A DNA stretch of 64,000 nucleotides from Microbispora amethystogenes (GTDB lineage Bacteria; Actinomycetota; Actinomycetes; Streptosporangiales; Streptosporangiaceae). The position numbers and the translations under genes are program-made. The notes under the pieces were generated by a model. The model saw only the letters and a program-made list of their open reading frames with translations. It was not told the DNA's origin and did not search any database. Location of the stretch: positions 41,502 through 105,501 of the forward strand of contig NZ_BOOB01000052.1 of assembly GCF_016863015.1 (NCBI RefSeq). Direction: 5' to 3'. Positions within the stretch are counted from its first letter, which is position 1. Each line of letters begins with the position of its first letter. Shown here piece by piece: positions 31,656 to 40,552 of the stretch.

Positions 31656-32947
31656 CGGTCGCGCCGGGGTTCCAGGCGGGGTTCATGGTGGGGCATAGGG
31701 AGGGTGGCGAGCACCGACCAGCCGGATCCGGGGCGCGGCCCGGCCCGCAGCGTGCCGCCGAGCGCCTCGACCCGCTCGCGCATTCCGAGCAGGCCGTATC
31801 CACCCCGCGATCCACCCCGCGATCCACCCCGCGATCCACCCCGCGATCCACCCCGCGATCCCCCACGCGCCCCGGGCCCGCGCGGCCCTGGCGGCGCGTC
31901 GTCGGCGACCTCCACGACGACGACGTCCCGGTCCCGTTCGACGCTGACCGTGACCGCACGGGCCCGCGGCGCGTGGCGCGCGATGTTGGTCAGCGACTCC
32001 TGCACCACCCGGTAGACCGTGGAGGCCACCTCGGGCGGCCACGCCGCCGTCTCCTCCTCGCGCGGCAGCCGCAGGCGCACCGGGCGGCCCCCGGCCTCGA
32101 ACCGCCCGACCAGGTCGCCGAGCCTTTCGGGCCCGGCGACGGCCGCGCCGTCGCGGGAGCCGCCCGCCCCACGCTCGGCGACGCGCAGCAGGCCGACGAC
32201 GCGTCGCATCGCGGCCAGCGCGTCGGACCCGGCCGTCTCGATCTGGCCCAGGGCGTCGCCCGCCTTCTCGGGGCTCCGGCTCGCGACGAGCCGGGCGGCC
32301 TGCGCCTGCACCACGATGCCGGTGACGTGGTGGGCGACGACGTCGTGCAACTCCCGGGCCAGCGCCAGCCGTTCGGCCTGGCGCACCGCCTCCGCGACGG
32401 CCCGCCTGCGGGCGTCGAGCAGCCGCGGGCACAGCCCGGCCGCGACGGCGGCGGCCCAGGTCGCGAGGTTCATCGCGGTGACCGACGGCACCCCGGCGGC
32501 GAACGTGTGCGCGGTCAGCAGGCTGCCGACGGCCACGGCCAGGCCGCCGGCCGCCACGCCGCAGGCCGTACGGACCGGCAGGTTCCTGACCGCCGAGGCG
32601 ACCAGCACGGCCAGGCCGAGGGCCATCCCGGGGCCGGGCTCGGCGGGCAGGCCGGCGAACCTGGCGGCCAGGACGGCGGTCGCCGCCACGGCCAGGCCCG
32701 CCACCGCCGCCCACGCCCGGTCGCGTCGCCGGGCCAGGGCGATGGCGCAGACCGCGGCGCCCGCGGCGCAGTCGAACCGCCAGTAGCCGTCACCCCAGCT
32801 GCCGGCGATGAGGGAGGCCCAGAACGCCAGGACCACGACGAACACGGCGGCCAGCAGGGCGTCGGCCGCCCATCTCCAGGCCCGCCCGCCCCCGTACCTC
32901 CTGCCCCCGTACTCCCCGGCTTCGTACTCCCCGGCTTGGATGAACAC
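31652..32947 (-). CDS. sensor histidine kinase (HisKA_3 type) with a repeat-expanded ATP lid
   Basis: A 431-residue kinase with five or six N-terminal helices (about 30-165), a dimerisation domain whose phospho-His lies in [12 protein letters not shown] near 202, and an HATPase domain with the N-box [11 protein letters not shown] near 317. Between the G1 box ([10 protein letters not shown]) and the G2 box ([16 protein letters not shown]) there are five or six copies of Gly-Gly-Ser-Arg, encoded by a 12-base array. This replaces the usual short lid. The N-terminus also has a duplicated [10 protein letters not shown]. It pairs with the response regulator downstream; the signal is unknown. Confidence 0.93.
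   Translation of the reverse strand: MFIQAGEYEAGEYGGRRYGGGRAWRWAADALLAAVFVVVLAFWASLIAGSWGDGYWRFDCAAGAAVCAIALARRRDRAWAAVAGLAVAATAVLAARFAGLPAEPGPGMALGLAVLVASAVRNLPVRTACGVAAGGLAVAVGSLLTAHTFAAGVPSVTAMNLATWAAAVAAGLCPRLLDARRRAVAEAVRQAERLALARELHDVVAHHVTGIVVQAQAARLVASRSPEKAGDALGQIETAGSDALAAMRRVVGLLRVAERGAGGSRDGAAVAGPERLGDLVGRFEAGGRPVRLRLPREEETAAWPPEVASTVYRVVQESLTNIARHAPRARAVTVSVERDRDVVVVEVADDAPPGPRGPGARGGSRGGSRGGSRGGSRGGSRGGYGLLGMRERVEALGGTLRAGPRPGSGWSVLATLPMPHHEPRLEPRRDR
31797..31862 (-). repeat. 12-base tandem array in the kinase gene
   Basis: Five near-perfect units of the 12-base word CGCGATCCACCC in a row, read on the coding strand as Gly-Gly-Ser-Arg repeats. The array lies within the ATP-lid coding region of the histidine kinase. 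Unit length is a multiple of three, so copy-number changes keep the frame. Confidence 0.92.
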
Positions 32948-33003
32948 AGGCCCGAGGCTATGAGATCGGCGGCCCGGGCAGAACCGGCCGAAAGTATGGT
33001 CCC

Positions 33004-34068
33004 GTGCCGCCCGATTCCCGCTTGCGGCCGATGCCGGAGCCGTACGGGTCCCCGCAGGATGCGGCTTTCATGGAAGCTCCTACGACAACTCCCACGGAAC
33101 ACGCCACGCGACGTGAGCGCATCACGGCGCTCGACGTGGTGCGCGGCTTCGCGCTGTGCGGGATCCTGCTCGCCAACGTCAAACCCATCGCCCACACCGG
33201 AGACCTCTGGCGGGCTGCCGAGCCGCCGACCCCCGACGACGCCTGGATGGGCCTGCTCGTCGAGCAGCGCTTCTTCCCGATCTTCTCGCTGCTGTTCGGC
33301 GTCGGGTTCTCGCTGCTGCTGGAGTCGGCCGCCGCCCGGGTGGCACGGCCGAGGGTGATCCTGCTGCGCCGGCTCCTCGTGCTGCTCGCGGCCGGGCTGG
33401 CGCACTTCCTCCTGCTCTGGCCCGGCGACATCCTGAGCACGTACGCCGTCATCGGCCTGGTGATCCTGCTGCCTTCGACGTGGCTCCCGCGCCGGCTGGT
33501 TGCCGGGCTCGCCCCCGTGCTCGTCGCGGTGTCGCTCTTCCTCGGCGGCGAGAGGTTCACCCTGGTCGCCGGGTTGTTCCTGCTGGGCTCCGCACTGACC
33601 CGATACGGCGTCACGGCCCGGATCGAGCGGTCCACCCGGGTTCCGGCGCTGCTCGGGCTGGCCTTCGCGGTCGCGGCGGCGCCCGCGCTGTGGTGGTCGG
33701 CCGGCCAGGACGCCGGTGACCCCGGCTTCGGGCGGGCGCTCGCCCTGTCCGGGCTGCTACTCGCGGGGGTCTACGTCTGCGCTCTGCTCGTGCTGCTGCG
33801 GTCGCCGCTCCGGCCGGCGCTGCGGGCCGTCTTCGCGCCGCTCGGCCGGATGGCGCTGACCAACTACCTGACCGCGACCGTCCTCGTCCTGCTGGCCGCC
33901 CGCCTCTGCGGGTGCTCGCCGGAGGCATGGTCCTCGGCGAGAGTGGTGGCGACCTCGGCCGTCATCCTCGCCGTCCAGTGGCTGTGGTCCGTGCTCTGGC
34001 AGCGCACGCACCGGTACGGCCCGCTGGAGTGGCTGTGGCGGTGGGCCACCTGGGGCCGTCGGCCGTGA
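33004..34068 (+). CDS. DUF418-family membrane protein
   Basis: A 354-residue membrane protein with about eight helices. The N-terminal [18 protein letters not shown] motif, the [18 protein letters not shown] segment, and the C-terminal [18 protein letters not shown] followed by [20 protein letters not shown] are the classic DUF418 pattern (YeiB-like). Function is unknown; members have been suggested to act in transport or envelope acylation. The start is uncertain: GTG 33004 or downstream ATGs at 33031 or 33070, the latter closer to the conserved region. It converges with a LacI gene only five bases away. Confidence 0.9.
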   Translation: MPPDSRLRPMPEPYGSPQDAAFMEAPTTTPTEHATRRERITALDVVRGFALCGILLANVKPIAHTGDLWRAAEPPTPDDAWMGLLVEQRFFPIFSLLFGVGFSLLLESAAARVARPRVILLRRLLVLLAAGLAHFLLLWPGDILSTYAVIGLVILLPSTWLPRRLVAGLAPVLVAVSLFLGGERFTLVAGLFLLGSALTRYGVTARIERSTRVPALLGLAFAVAAAPALWWSAGQDAGDPGFGRALALSGLLLAGVYVCALLVLLRSPLRPALRAVFAPLGRMALTNYLTATVLVLLAARLCGCSPEAWSSARVVATSAVILAVQWLWSVLWQRTHRYGPLEWLWRWATWGRRP

Positions 34069-34073
34069 AGGAG

Positions 34074-35108
34074 TCAGGTGCGCGGCGGCGCGGTGCTCTC
34101 CCGTACGACGAGGGTGGTGGCGAGTTCGACGCGGTGCTGTTCGAGCGGCTCGCCGTCGGCGAGCCGGAGGACCATCCGCGCGGCGGTGGCCCCCATCTGC
34201 ACGAGCGGCTGCCGTACGGTCGTCATGGGCGGCCCGGCCCACTGGGTGAACGACAGGTCGTCGAACCCGATCACGCTGAGGTCCTCCGGGACGCGCAGCC
34301 CGGCCCGCCTGGCGGCCTCGTACACGCCGAGGGCCTGCAGGTCGTTGGAGCAGAAGACGGCGGTCGGCGGGTCGGGCAGGCGCAGGAGTTCGGCGCCGTC
34401 GCGTAACCCGCCCTCCACATAGAGGGTGCTGATCCGCACGAGGGCGGGGTCCACGTAGACGCCCGCCGCGTCCATCGCGGCCCGGAAACCGTCGAGCCGG
34501 GCCCGGCAGCACGGCCACTGCGTGGGCCCGCTCAGCATGGCGACGCGGTGATGGCCGAGGTCGAGCAGGTGCCGGGTGGCGGCCATCCCGCCGCTCCAGT
34601 TGGTGGCCCCGACGGACGGCGTCTGGTGCAGCGGCTCCCCGGTCGGGTCCAGCACGACCAGGGGGATCGAACGGGTGGCGAGCTGGGACTGCTGCTGCAC
34701 GGTGAGCTCGGAGAAGACCGCCACGACTCCGGTGGGACGGCGGGCGAGCACCTGTTCGGTCCAGGCCCTGCCGGGGGTGAGCCTGCCCTGCATCTCGGTC
34801 AGCACCACGGCCAGCCCGCGCTCCCGCGCGACCTGCTCGACGCCCTGGATGATCTCCAGTGCCCACAGGCTCTCCAGGGCGTGGAAGACCAGTTCCAGGA
34901 TGGCGGCGGGCTCGCTGTCACGCCGCCGGTAGCCGTGCTCCCGCAGCACCGACTCCACCCGCTGCCGGGTGGCCAGGGCGACCCCGGCCTGCCCGTTGAG
35001 CACCCTCGACACGGTCGGCGGAGACACGCCCGCCAGATTGGCGATCTCGGCCAGAGTCGGCCGGTGCCGGGGAAGCTCCCCGCCGGGGGCCCGGTCGGTC
35101 GCGGTCAC
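34074..35108 (-). CDS. LacI-family transcriptional regulator
   Basis: A 344-residue repressor. The N-terminal HTH is typical: PTLAEIANLAGVSPPTVSRVLNG, with hinge region near 60. The periplasmic-binding-like core follows: WALEIIQGVEQVARERGLAVVL, HRVAMLSGPTQWPCCRARLDGF, DPPTAVFCSNDLQALGVYEAARRAG and DLSVIGFDDLSFTQWAGPPMTTVRQP. It would sense a sugar and repress uptake or degradation genes, but no sugar operon is adjacent, so it likely acts elsewhere. The nearest carbohydrate enzyme in this window is the GH16 glucanase 27 kb away. Confidence 0.94.
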   Translation of the reverse strand: MTATDRAPGGELPRHRPTLAEIANLAGVSPPTVSRVLNGQAGVALATRQRVESVLREHGYRRRDSEPAAILELVFHALESLWALEIIQGVEQVARERGLAVVLTEMQGRLTPGRAWTEQVLARRPTGVVAVFSELTVQQQSQLATRSIPLVVLDPTGEPLHQTPSVGATNWSGGMAATRHLLDLGHHRVAMLSGPTQWPCCRARLDGFRAAMDAAGVYVDPALVRISTLYVEGGLRDGAELLRLPDPPTAVFCSNDLQALGVYEAARRAGLRVPEDLSVIGFDDLSFTQWAGPPMTTVRQPLVQMGATAARMVLRLADGEPLEQHRVELATTLVVRESTAPPRT

Positions 35109-35190
35109 CGCCCCAGTATGCAGGACAGGCGATCAGGTCTCACCCGCGGCTCTCCCTGCCCGTCGAGGCCGCGTACCGTCAGTTTTGGGG

Positions 35191-35838
35191 GTGAATGTCG
35201 TGTTTGTGGATCGTCGTGACGCTGGGCTCCTCCTCGGCGAGCGCCTGCGTGAGCTCCGTGACTCCGGTGACATCCAGGGTGACGTGGTCGTCGTCGGGCT
35301 GCCCCGCGGCGGGGTGCCCGTGGCGCTCCAGGTCGCCCGGGCCCTCGACGCGCCCCTGGACGTGATCCTCGTCCGCAAGCTGGGCGTGCCGTACCAGCCC
35401 GAGCTGGGGTTCGGCGCCATCGGCGAGGGCGGCGTGCGGGTGGTCAACCCCGACGTCGTACGGCTCGCCCGGCTCACCGACGACGAGATGGCGGTCGTCG
35501 AACGCCGGGAGCGGGCCGAACTGGAGCGCCGGGCCGGCCGGTTCCGGCGCGGCCGCGAGCCCGTCGACCTGGCCGGCCGTACGGTGATCGTGGTGGACGA
35601 CGGGATCGCGACGGGCGGGACGGCCCGCGCCGCCTGCCAGGTCGCCCGCGCGCACGGCGCGTCCAGGGTGGTGCTGGCGGTGCCGGTGGGCGCGCCCGAG
35701 ACGATCGCGAGCCTGCGCGGGGACGCCGACGAGATCGTGTGCCTGGACACCCCGGACCACTTCTGGGCCATCGGCGCGTGGTACGAGGACTTCACCCAGA
35801 CGAGCGACGAGGACGTCATGGAGTGCCTGCGTTCCTGA
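35191..35838 (+). CDS. phosphoribosyltransferase-domain protein
   Basis: A 215-residue protein of the type found alone or next to dienelactone hydrolases in actinobacteria. It starts VNVVFVDRRDAGLLLGERLREL. The PRPP-binding loop is VIVVDDGIATGGTARAAC; the earlier VVVGLPRGGVPVALQVARAL and VILVRKLGVPYQPELGFGAIGEGG match the same subfamily. The C-terminal CLDTPDHFWAIGAWYEDFTQTSDEDV is also diagnostic. Enzyme activity is untested for the subgroup. GTG start with TTGGGG upstream; a GTG three codons later is possible. Confidence 0.88.
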   Translation: MNVVFVDRRDAGLLLGERLRELRDSGDIQGDVVVVGLPRGGVPVALQVARALDAPLDVILVRKLGVPYQPELGFGAIGEGGVRVVNPDVVRLARLTDDEMAVVERRERAELERRAGRFRRGREPVDLAGRTVIVVDDGIATGGTARAACQVARAHGASRVVLAVPVGAPETIASLRGDADEIVCLDTPDHFWAIGAWYEDFTQTSDEDVMECLRS

Positions 35839-35859
35839 CGCCTTGCGGGCTCAGTGCTC

Positions 35860-36078
35860 TTATGGGCTCTCCGGGCGCCACTCCACGAAGTGCTCGATCC
35901 GGGCGTCGGGGCCCGGGTAGAAGCACAGCGTCTCCCCCTCCTCGTCCAGCCAGCGTACGAGGTAGGGCGGCGAGCCGTCGGTGTGGTAGAGCGCCATCAC
36001 GATCCCCACGCGGCCCGTCCCGCCCCGCTGGACGCTCTCGACGACCAGCCGGTCGCCGACCGCCGCCTTCATGCTCAT
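35860..36078 (-). CDS. DUF1918 domain protein
   Basis: A 72-residue protein: MSMKAAVGDRLVVESVQRGG, then GIVMALYHTDGSPPYLVRWLDEEGETLCFYPGPDARIEHF. This is the complete DUF1918 fold (SH3-like small barrel), common in mycobacteria and streptomycetes and often placed among dormancy or stress genes. Function unknown. AGAAGG upstream best supports the ATG at 36078; GTG 36081 and ATG 36072 are alternatives. It lies 27 bases downstream of the FBP aldolase/phosphatase gene, with which it is probably co-transcribed. Confidence 0.88.
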   Translation of the reverse strand: MSMKAAVGDRLVVESVQRGGTGRVGIVMALYHTDGSPPYLVRWLDEEGETLCFYPGPDARIEHFVEWRPESP

Positions 36079-36105
36079 CACAGCCTTCTCATCACGACCC
36101 TCTCA

Positions 36106-37227
36106 TCACAACCCCGCCGGTGTGGCGACCTCGGTCGTGATCGGCGTCCAGCGGTGCGCCAGGCGCTTGGTGAGAGAGGCCATCGTGGTGTATTCCAGGT
36201 CTTCCAGCGGCAGCCGGTGCGGCTCGAAGGGGCCGTGGCGGCGCAGATAGTCCATCACCTCGTTCGCCTGCCGCCGCGCGCCGTCGAAGGCCGGGTCGTC
36301 GAACATGTCGCGCGGGCCGACCAGCCTGCCGTCCTTGATCTGGAAGCCCAGCGCGACCACCCGGGGCGGGCCGTCGAAGCGGGACGGGTGCGCCTGCCCG
36401 ACGGGCACCGGCATGAACGGCGCGTGGTGCGAGCCGCGCATGCACCCCGCCACCGAGTACGCGAACGCGAACGGCTCCAGCGCCTCGCCGACGGCCGGCA
36501 GGCCCGACTGGCAGCGTACGATCATGACCGGATCGTCCTTGCCGACATACTTCCCCGCGATCAGCGACAGCCGCTGGGTGCTGGTCGCCGCCGCCGTCGT
36601 GCCCAGCGTCTTGGACCGTACGCCGTGGACCACGTAGCGGGCCGGGGCGCCGATGTACATGAGCATGTCGTACAGGTCGGCCGGGCAGTCGAAGACGATG
36701 CGGCGGTCCTCGTAGAGGTCGAACACCTCGAACGCGAACCCGGCGTGCATCTTCTCGTCGATCACCAGGCCGGCGGTGTTGGACGGGTCGGCGAACATCT
36801 TGTAGAGCGGCAGGTTCCACGCGCCCGGCTCGGTCTTGTCCGCCAGGAAGCACAGCACGGGCTCGGACGGCCGCTCCTCGAACTCCAGCTCCGCGTAGCC
36901 CGGGCCCATGCCGCGCAGGTTGCCGGAGAAGGCGTCCGACAGCAGGTCCTGCCCGGCGCCGTACAGGCCGAGATCCTTGGCGATGTGGGTGGTCGCCTGG
37001 AAGGTGTCCCAGGCGAAGGAGTGGATCAGCCCCGCCTCCGGGCCGTAGGTGTGGGTCATGATGAGCGAGATGTCGTCGCCGCAGCTTTCGACGGCGCCGT
37101 CGACGAGCAGTCCTGAGGACTTGGCCCGCTCGATCTCCCGCCTGGCCTCGGCGACCAACCGGGGATGCACGGCGGAGTGGCCGACGAAGCCTCCGGTGTC
37201 GGCCTTGATGACGCTCAGCGTGATCAT
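36106..37227 (-). CDS. archaeal-type fructose-1,6-bisphosphate aldolase/phosphatase
   Basis: A 373-residue member of the bifunctional class V FBPase family, which condenses triose phosphates and dephosphorylates the product to fructose-6-phosphate, driving gluconeogenesis in one direction. MITLSVIKADTGGFVGHSAVHP carries the metal-binding N-terminal Asp, and GDDISLIMTHTYG, HSFAWDTFQATTHIAKDLGLYGAGQDLL-type, GNLRGMGPGYAELEFEERPSEP and YTTMASLTKRLAHRW (catalytic Tyr and Schiff-base Lys region) are present. Length fits. GGAGGTG with 8-base spacing favours ATG 37227 over ATG 37233. The enzyme is typical of archaea and deep-branching bacteria and sporadic in actinobacteria. Confidence 0.92.
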   Translation of the reverse strand: MITLSVIKADTGGFVGHSAVHPRLVAEARREIERAKSSGLLVDGAVESCGDDISLIMTHTYGPEAGLIHSFAWDTFQATTHIAKDLGLYGAGQDLLSDAFSGNLRGMGPGYAELEFEERPSEPVLCFLADKTEPGAWNLPLYKMFADPSNTAGLVIDEKMHAGFAFEVFDLYEDRRIVFDCPADLYDMLMYIGAPARYVVHGVRSKTLGTTAAATSTQRLSLIAGKYVGKDDPVMIVRCQSGLPAVGEALEPFAFAYSVAGCMRGSHHAPFMPVPVGQAHPSRFDGPPRVVALGFQIKDGRLVGPRDMFDDPAFDGARRQANEVMDYLRRHGPFEPHRLPLEDLEYTTMASLTKRLAHRWTPITTEVATPAGL

Positions 37228-37369
37228 GGTCATCACCTCCAAATACACCCTTATCTGGATTTTTGGGAATAAAAAGAGCACTAGGTCACAAATAGGACGG
37301 GACTTCCGTACGGCGGGTAGGAGTGAGCTGAAGACAGGGCCCTGGGCGGGCGCGGGGGGAGTGCCGGCC

Positions 37370-37801
37370 ATGAAGATCAGAGATGTGATGTCCACGCCCG
37401 TGGTGGTCGTCCCGCCGGTCACCCCGGTGCGGGACGTCGCGCGGCACATGGACTATTCGGGCGTCGGGTGCGTTGTCGTCTCGGAGGGGCAGGGCGTCAC
37501 GGGCGTCGTGACCGACCGCGACCTCACCCTTCGCGTGCTCGCCCGCGACGGGGACGGGGACACGCCCGTCGGCCGGGTGATGTCGGAGCGTCCCGTCGTG
37601 GTGCGGCCCGGCGACGAGGTGGAGGTGGCGTTCGACACCTTCCGCCGTCACTCCTTCCGCAGGCTGCCGGTGGCGGACGAGGCGGGGGTGGTCGGCATGC
37701 TGACCATCGACGACCTGCTGCTCCAGATGCACCAGCTCACCGCCGACCTGCTCACGCCCGTGGTCAAGGAGATCAGCGAGCCGCAGCGGCAGAGCGACTA
37801 G
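37370..37801 (+). CDS. tandem CBS-domain protein
   Basis: A 143-residue protein made of a CBS pair: MKIRDVMSTPVVVVPPVTPVRDVARHM, VVVSEGQGVTGVVTDRDLTLRVL, then VMSERPVVVRPGDEVEVAF, RLPVADEAGVVGMLTIDDLLLQM. CBS pairs bind adenine nucleotides and sense energy state. Stand-alone forms of this kind are common in actinobacterial hypoxia/dormancy regions. ATG 37370 has GGGGGGAG upstream. It is divergent from the FBP aldolase/phosphatase gene; the shared AT-rich gap (37228-37369) has a GGGACTT half-site but no full palindrome. Confidence 0.93.
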   Translation: MKIRDVMSTPVVVVPPVTPVRDVARHMDYSGVGCVVVSEGQGVTGVVTDRDLTLRVLARDGDGDTPVGRVMSERPVVVRPGDEVEVAFDTFRRHSFRRLPVADEAGVVGMLTIDDLLLQMHQLTADLLTPVVKEISEPQRQSD

Positions 37802-37860
37802 ATGCGGCTTGTGGCGGAGTTCGCTCCGTTCGGCCGGGATCGCGCCGGGACGGCGTGATC

Positions 37861-38799
37861 ATGGGACGGGTGTGGCCTCCGGCCGGGCAGTGGCCGGCGA
37901 TCATCCGGCGGGTGCGGGAGGAGGCGTCCCGCGAGCGCCTGTCCCTGCTGGCCGCCGGCATCGCGTTCTGGGGAACGCTGTCGATCTTTCCGATGCTGAT
38001 GGTCGTGGTGGCGGTCTACGGGCTGGTGGCCGACCCCCGGCAGGTGGCCGGGCAACTGGCGTCGTTCACCCGGCCGCTGCCCCCGGACGTCGCCCGGCTG
38101 CTCGTCTCCCAGCTCACCAATGCGGTGCGCGCCGGGCACCGGGGTTTCGGCGCGCCACTGGCGCTCAGCCTGGTCGCGCTGCTGTGGGCCTCGTCCCGTG
38201 CCGTACAGGCGCTCGTCCGGGCCGTCGACGCGATCTACGGCAGCCGGCGGGACCGCGGCTTCCTCCGTACCCGGCTGACGGCTCTGCTGCTCACGGTCGC
38301 CGCCATCGCGGGGACCTCCGTCCTGCTGGCGCTCGTGGCCGCGTTCCCGGTGGTGCTGGGTCACCTGGGGCTCGGCGCGACGGCTCGCGCGGCCGTCTCG
38401 GCCGGGCGCTGGGTGATGCTCGTCCTGCTCTTCGGCGTGGGGCTGGCGCTGCTCTACCGGTACGTCCCCGGCGCCCGGCTGGAACCCGGGTGGCGGTCGG
38501 TCGGGTGGGGCCTGGGACTCGCCATACCGGCCCTGCTGCTGGTCTCGGTGGGCCTGTCGGTCTTCGTCAGCGGCTTCGGCCGCTTCGACCAGACGTACGG
38601 CGCCCTGGGCGCGGTGGTCGTGCTCATGCTCTGGCTGTATCTCTCCTCGCTGGTCGTGCTGTTCGGCGCGGAGATCAACGGCGCGATCGAACGCCACGCG
38701 CGAGAGGCGAAGGCCGCGCGTGCCCCGGGCCGTGCCCCCAGTGCTCCCGAGACCCCGGGTGCTCCGGATGCTCCCGGATCGCCCCTTGACCGCCCTTGA
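37861..38799 (+). CDS. YihY/BrkB-family inner membrane protein
   Basis: A 312-residue membrane protein with six or seven helices: LLAAGIAFWGTLSIFPMLMVVVAVYGLV, LALSLVALLWASSRAVQALVRAVDAIYG, ALLLTVAAIAGTSVLLALVAAFPVVLG, then YRYVPGARLEPGWRSVGWGLGLAI and FDQTYGALGAVVVLMLWLYLSSLVVLFGAEINGAIE. The AFWGTLSIFPM and W-YLSS-x-V-x-LFGAE-N motifs are family hallmarks (once called ribonuclease BN in error). Function unknown. The C-terminal 30 residues are Ala/Pro-rich with repeated APG/APD units. GTG 37855 may be the true start. Confidence 0.9.
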   Translation: MGRVWPPAGQWPAIIRRVREEASRERLSLLAAGIAFWGTLSIFPMLMVVVAVYGLVADPRQVAGQLASFTRPLPPDVARLLVSQLTNAVRAGHRGFGAPLALSLVALLWASSRAVQALVRAVDAIYGSRRDRGFLRTRLTALLLTVAAIAGTSVLLALVAAFPVVLGHLGLGATARAAVSAGRWVMLVLLFGVGLALLYRYVPGARLEPGWRSVGWGLGLAIPALLLVSVGLSVFVSGFGRFDQTYGALGAVVVLMLWLYLSSLVVLFGAEINGAIERHAREAKAARAPGRAPSAPETPGAPDAPGSPLDRP

Positions 38800-38874
38800 C
38801 GCGCGCCGGGATGAGGGTGCGCTGCACGGCATTTGTCACGATAAATCGTAGATTGTTTGGGCAGTAGGGGAGGC

Positions 38875-40209
38875 GTGTCCGACACCGGTCGTTCCCCAGG
38901 CAGCGACATCTCCAGTGGCATCTCCAGCGGCATCTCCAGCGTCTTCCCCTCACTCCCTGGTCAGAGTGAAGGGACAGTGGAGCCGGCCGACTCTCCGACG
39001 TCTCCAGACCGGCCGGTGGCTGGCACAGATGCCGACACCGATGCCGACGCCGGTGGCGGGACCGGCGGCGAGACGGTCCGGGACACGCGTGCAGGCGTCG
39101 CTACCGACGCGGGTACGGACGACCGGGCGGGTGACGGGGTCGCGATGACGCCCCTCGACCGGCCGTTCGGCATGCCCGGGCGCCCACTGCGGAGCAACCC
39201 GTTCATGTTCGGCCTGACCGGAGCCCTCGGCGTGCTCACCGCCTGGCTGCTGGTGCAGGCGATCGCCAGCGCGGGTTCGGCGCTCGTGCTGATCGTGGTC
39301 TCGTTGTTCCTGGCCATCGGCCTGAATCCCGCGGTCGAGGCCCTCCAGCGCCGGAACCTGTCCCGCCGCGTCGCGATCACGATCGTGTTCGGGTCGGTGA
39401 TCGCGTTCTTCGTCGCCTTCGGCCTCGCGGTCGTGCCGCCGCTGACCGAGCAGACCACCGGGTTCTTCGGTCACCTGCCGGAGTATGTGCAGCAACTGCA
39501 GAACCACCCGCTGATCCGCTCGGTGGACGAGCGCTACCAGGTCCTGGACAAACTCCAGCAGTACGTGACCGGCGACAAGCTGGCCACCCAGATGTTCGGC
39601 GGTCTCCTCGGCGTGGCGAGCATCCTGATCAGCGCGCTGTTCAGCGGGTTCACCCTGCTCATCCTGACGCTCTACTTCCTCGGGTCCCTCAACTCCATCA
39701 AGGAGACGGCCTACCGGTTCGTGCCGCGCTCGCGCCGTACGCGGGTCCGGCTGCTCGGCGACGAGATCATCAACCAGATCGGCGGCTACGTCGCCGGGAA
39801 CCTGATCATCTCGTTGATCGCCGGAGTGGTGACCTTCCTGTTCCTGTCCATGCTGAAGGTGCCGTACGCGCTGGCGCTGGCCATCTTCGTCGCGGTCACC
39901 GACCTGATCCCGCTGGCCGGCGCGGTCATCGGCGCGGTGGTGGCCTCGGGGGTGGGCTTCCTCGTGTCGGTCCAGGTGGGCGTCGCCTGCACGGTGTTCT
40001 TCATCATCTACCAGCAGGTGGAGAACTACTGGATCTCCCCGAAGGTGTTCAAGTCGTCGGTCGACGTACCGCCCGTGGCGACCATCGTCGGGGCGCTGCT
40101 CGGCGGCGCGTTGCTCGGCATCGTCGGCGCGCTGCTCGGAATCCCCCTGGCGGCCGCCCTGCTCCTGATAGCCCGCGAGGTCGTGATGCCCCGCCAGGAT
40201 CGGCTGTAG
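38875..40209 (+). CDS. AI-2E/TqsA-family transporter with disordered N-terminal extension
   Basis: A 444-residue membrane protein. The first 110 residues are low complexity (SDISSGISSGISSV, then TDADTDADAGGG), encoded by short tandem units. The eight-helix AI-2E exporter core starts near LRSNPFMFGLTGALGVLTAWLLVQ and includes VSLFLAIGLNPAVEALQRR, YVAGNLIISLIAGVVTFLFL, VPYALALAIFVAVTDLIPLAGAVIGA and QQVENYWISPKVFKSSVDVPPVATIVGALLG, all family hallmarks. The substrate is unknown; some relatives are Na+/H+ antiporters. The start is doubtful: GTG 38875 sits too close to AGGGGAGG, and ATG 39145, just before the core, is an alternative. Confidence 0.85.
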   Translation: MSDTGRSPGSDISSGISSGISSVFPSLPGQSEGTVEPADSPTSPDRPVAGTDADTDADAGGGTGGETVRDTRAGVATDAGTDDRAGDGVAMTPLDRPFGMPGRPLRSNPFMFGLTGALGVLTAWLLVQAIASAGSALVLIVVSLFLAIGLNPAVEALQRRNLSRRVAITIVFGSVIAFFVAFGLAVVPPLTEQTTGFFGHLPEYVQQLQNHPLIRSVDERYQVLDKLQQYVTGDKLATQMFGGLLGVASILISALFSGFTLLILTLYFLGSLNSIKETAYRFVPRSRRTRVRLLGDEIINQIGGYVAGNLIISLIAGVVTFLFLSMLKVPYALALAIFVAVTDLIPLAGAVIGAVVASGVGFLVSVQVGVACTVFFIIYQQVENYWISPKVFKSSVDVPPVATIVGALLGGALLGIVGALLGIPLAAALLLIAREVVMPRQDRL

Positions 40210-40552
40210 CGAGTCATATCTGCTTTGTCTTCGTTTCATGCCCTGCTCCGAACGGGCGTACGTGCTCCGGGCGATGAACACGTACGCTTTCGGCATGGGT
40301 CGGCATGGAGCGGAATGGGCGGGTTTCGCGACTGTCGTTTCGGACCGTGAGCGGTACGCGCCGGTGGTGGCACGTCGCGTTCGCGAGCCGGGGTCTGTGA
40401 ACAGCGCATGGGCGGATTCGAACGGCACGTCGCTGTGACGCCGTCGCCGCACTTCGTGTCGGGCCGCGTCCCACAGTGGTCCCGCAGTGGGGTGAAAATG
40501 CCCGCGGTAGTCCGGTAGTGACGTCCGTACGGGCCTTGACGATCGGAGGGGC
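40210..40552. other. intergenic stretch with an inverted repeat, no gene seen
   Basis: A 343-base gap. GCGTACGTG at 40256-40264 and its complement CACGTACGC at 40279-40287 form a 9-base stem with a 14-base loop shortly after the AI-2E gene; it may be a terminator without T-run or an operator. The rest has slightly lower GC than its surroundings and only short open frames without support. The promoter of the following gene should lie near its right end, before a GGAGGGG site. Confidence 0.55.

Noticed and set aside
31797..31862. The 12-base array as an iteron-type origin or binding-site array
   Set aside because: It is in-frame coding sequence for Gly-Gly-Ser-Arg in a complete kinase gene and does not sit in a non-coding gap.
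37280..37305. A DosR box between the FBP aldolase/phosphatase and CBS genes
   Set aside because: Only the GGGACTT half fits; the second half (GTCCC) is missing.
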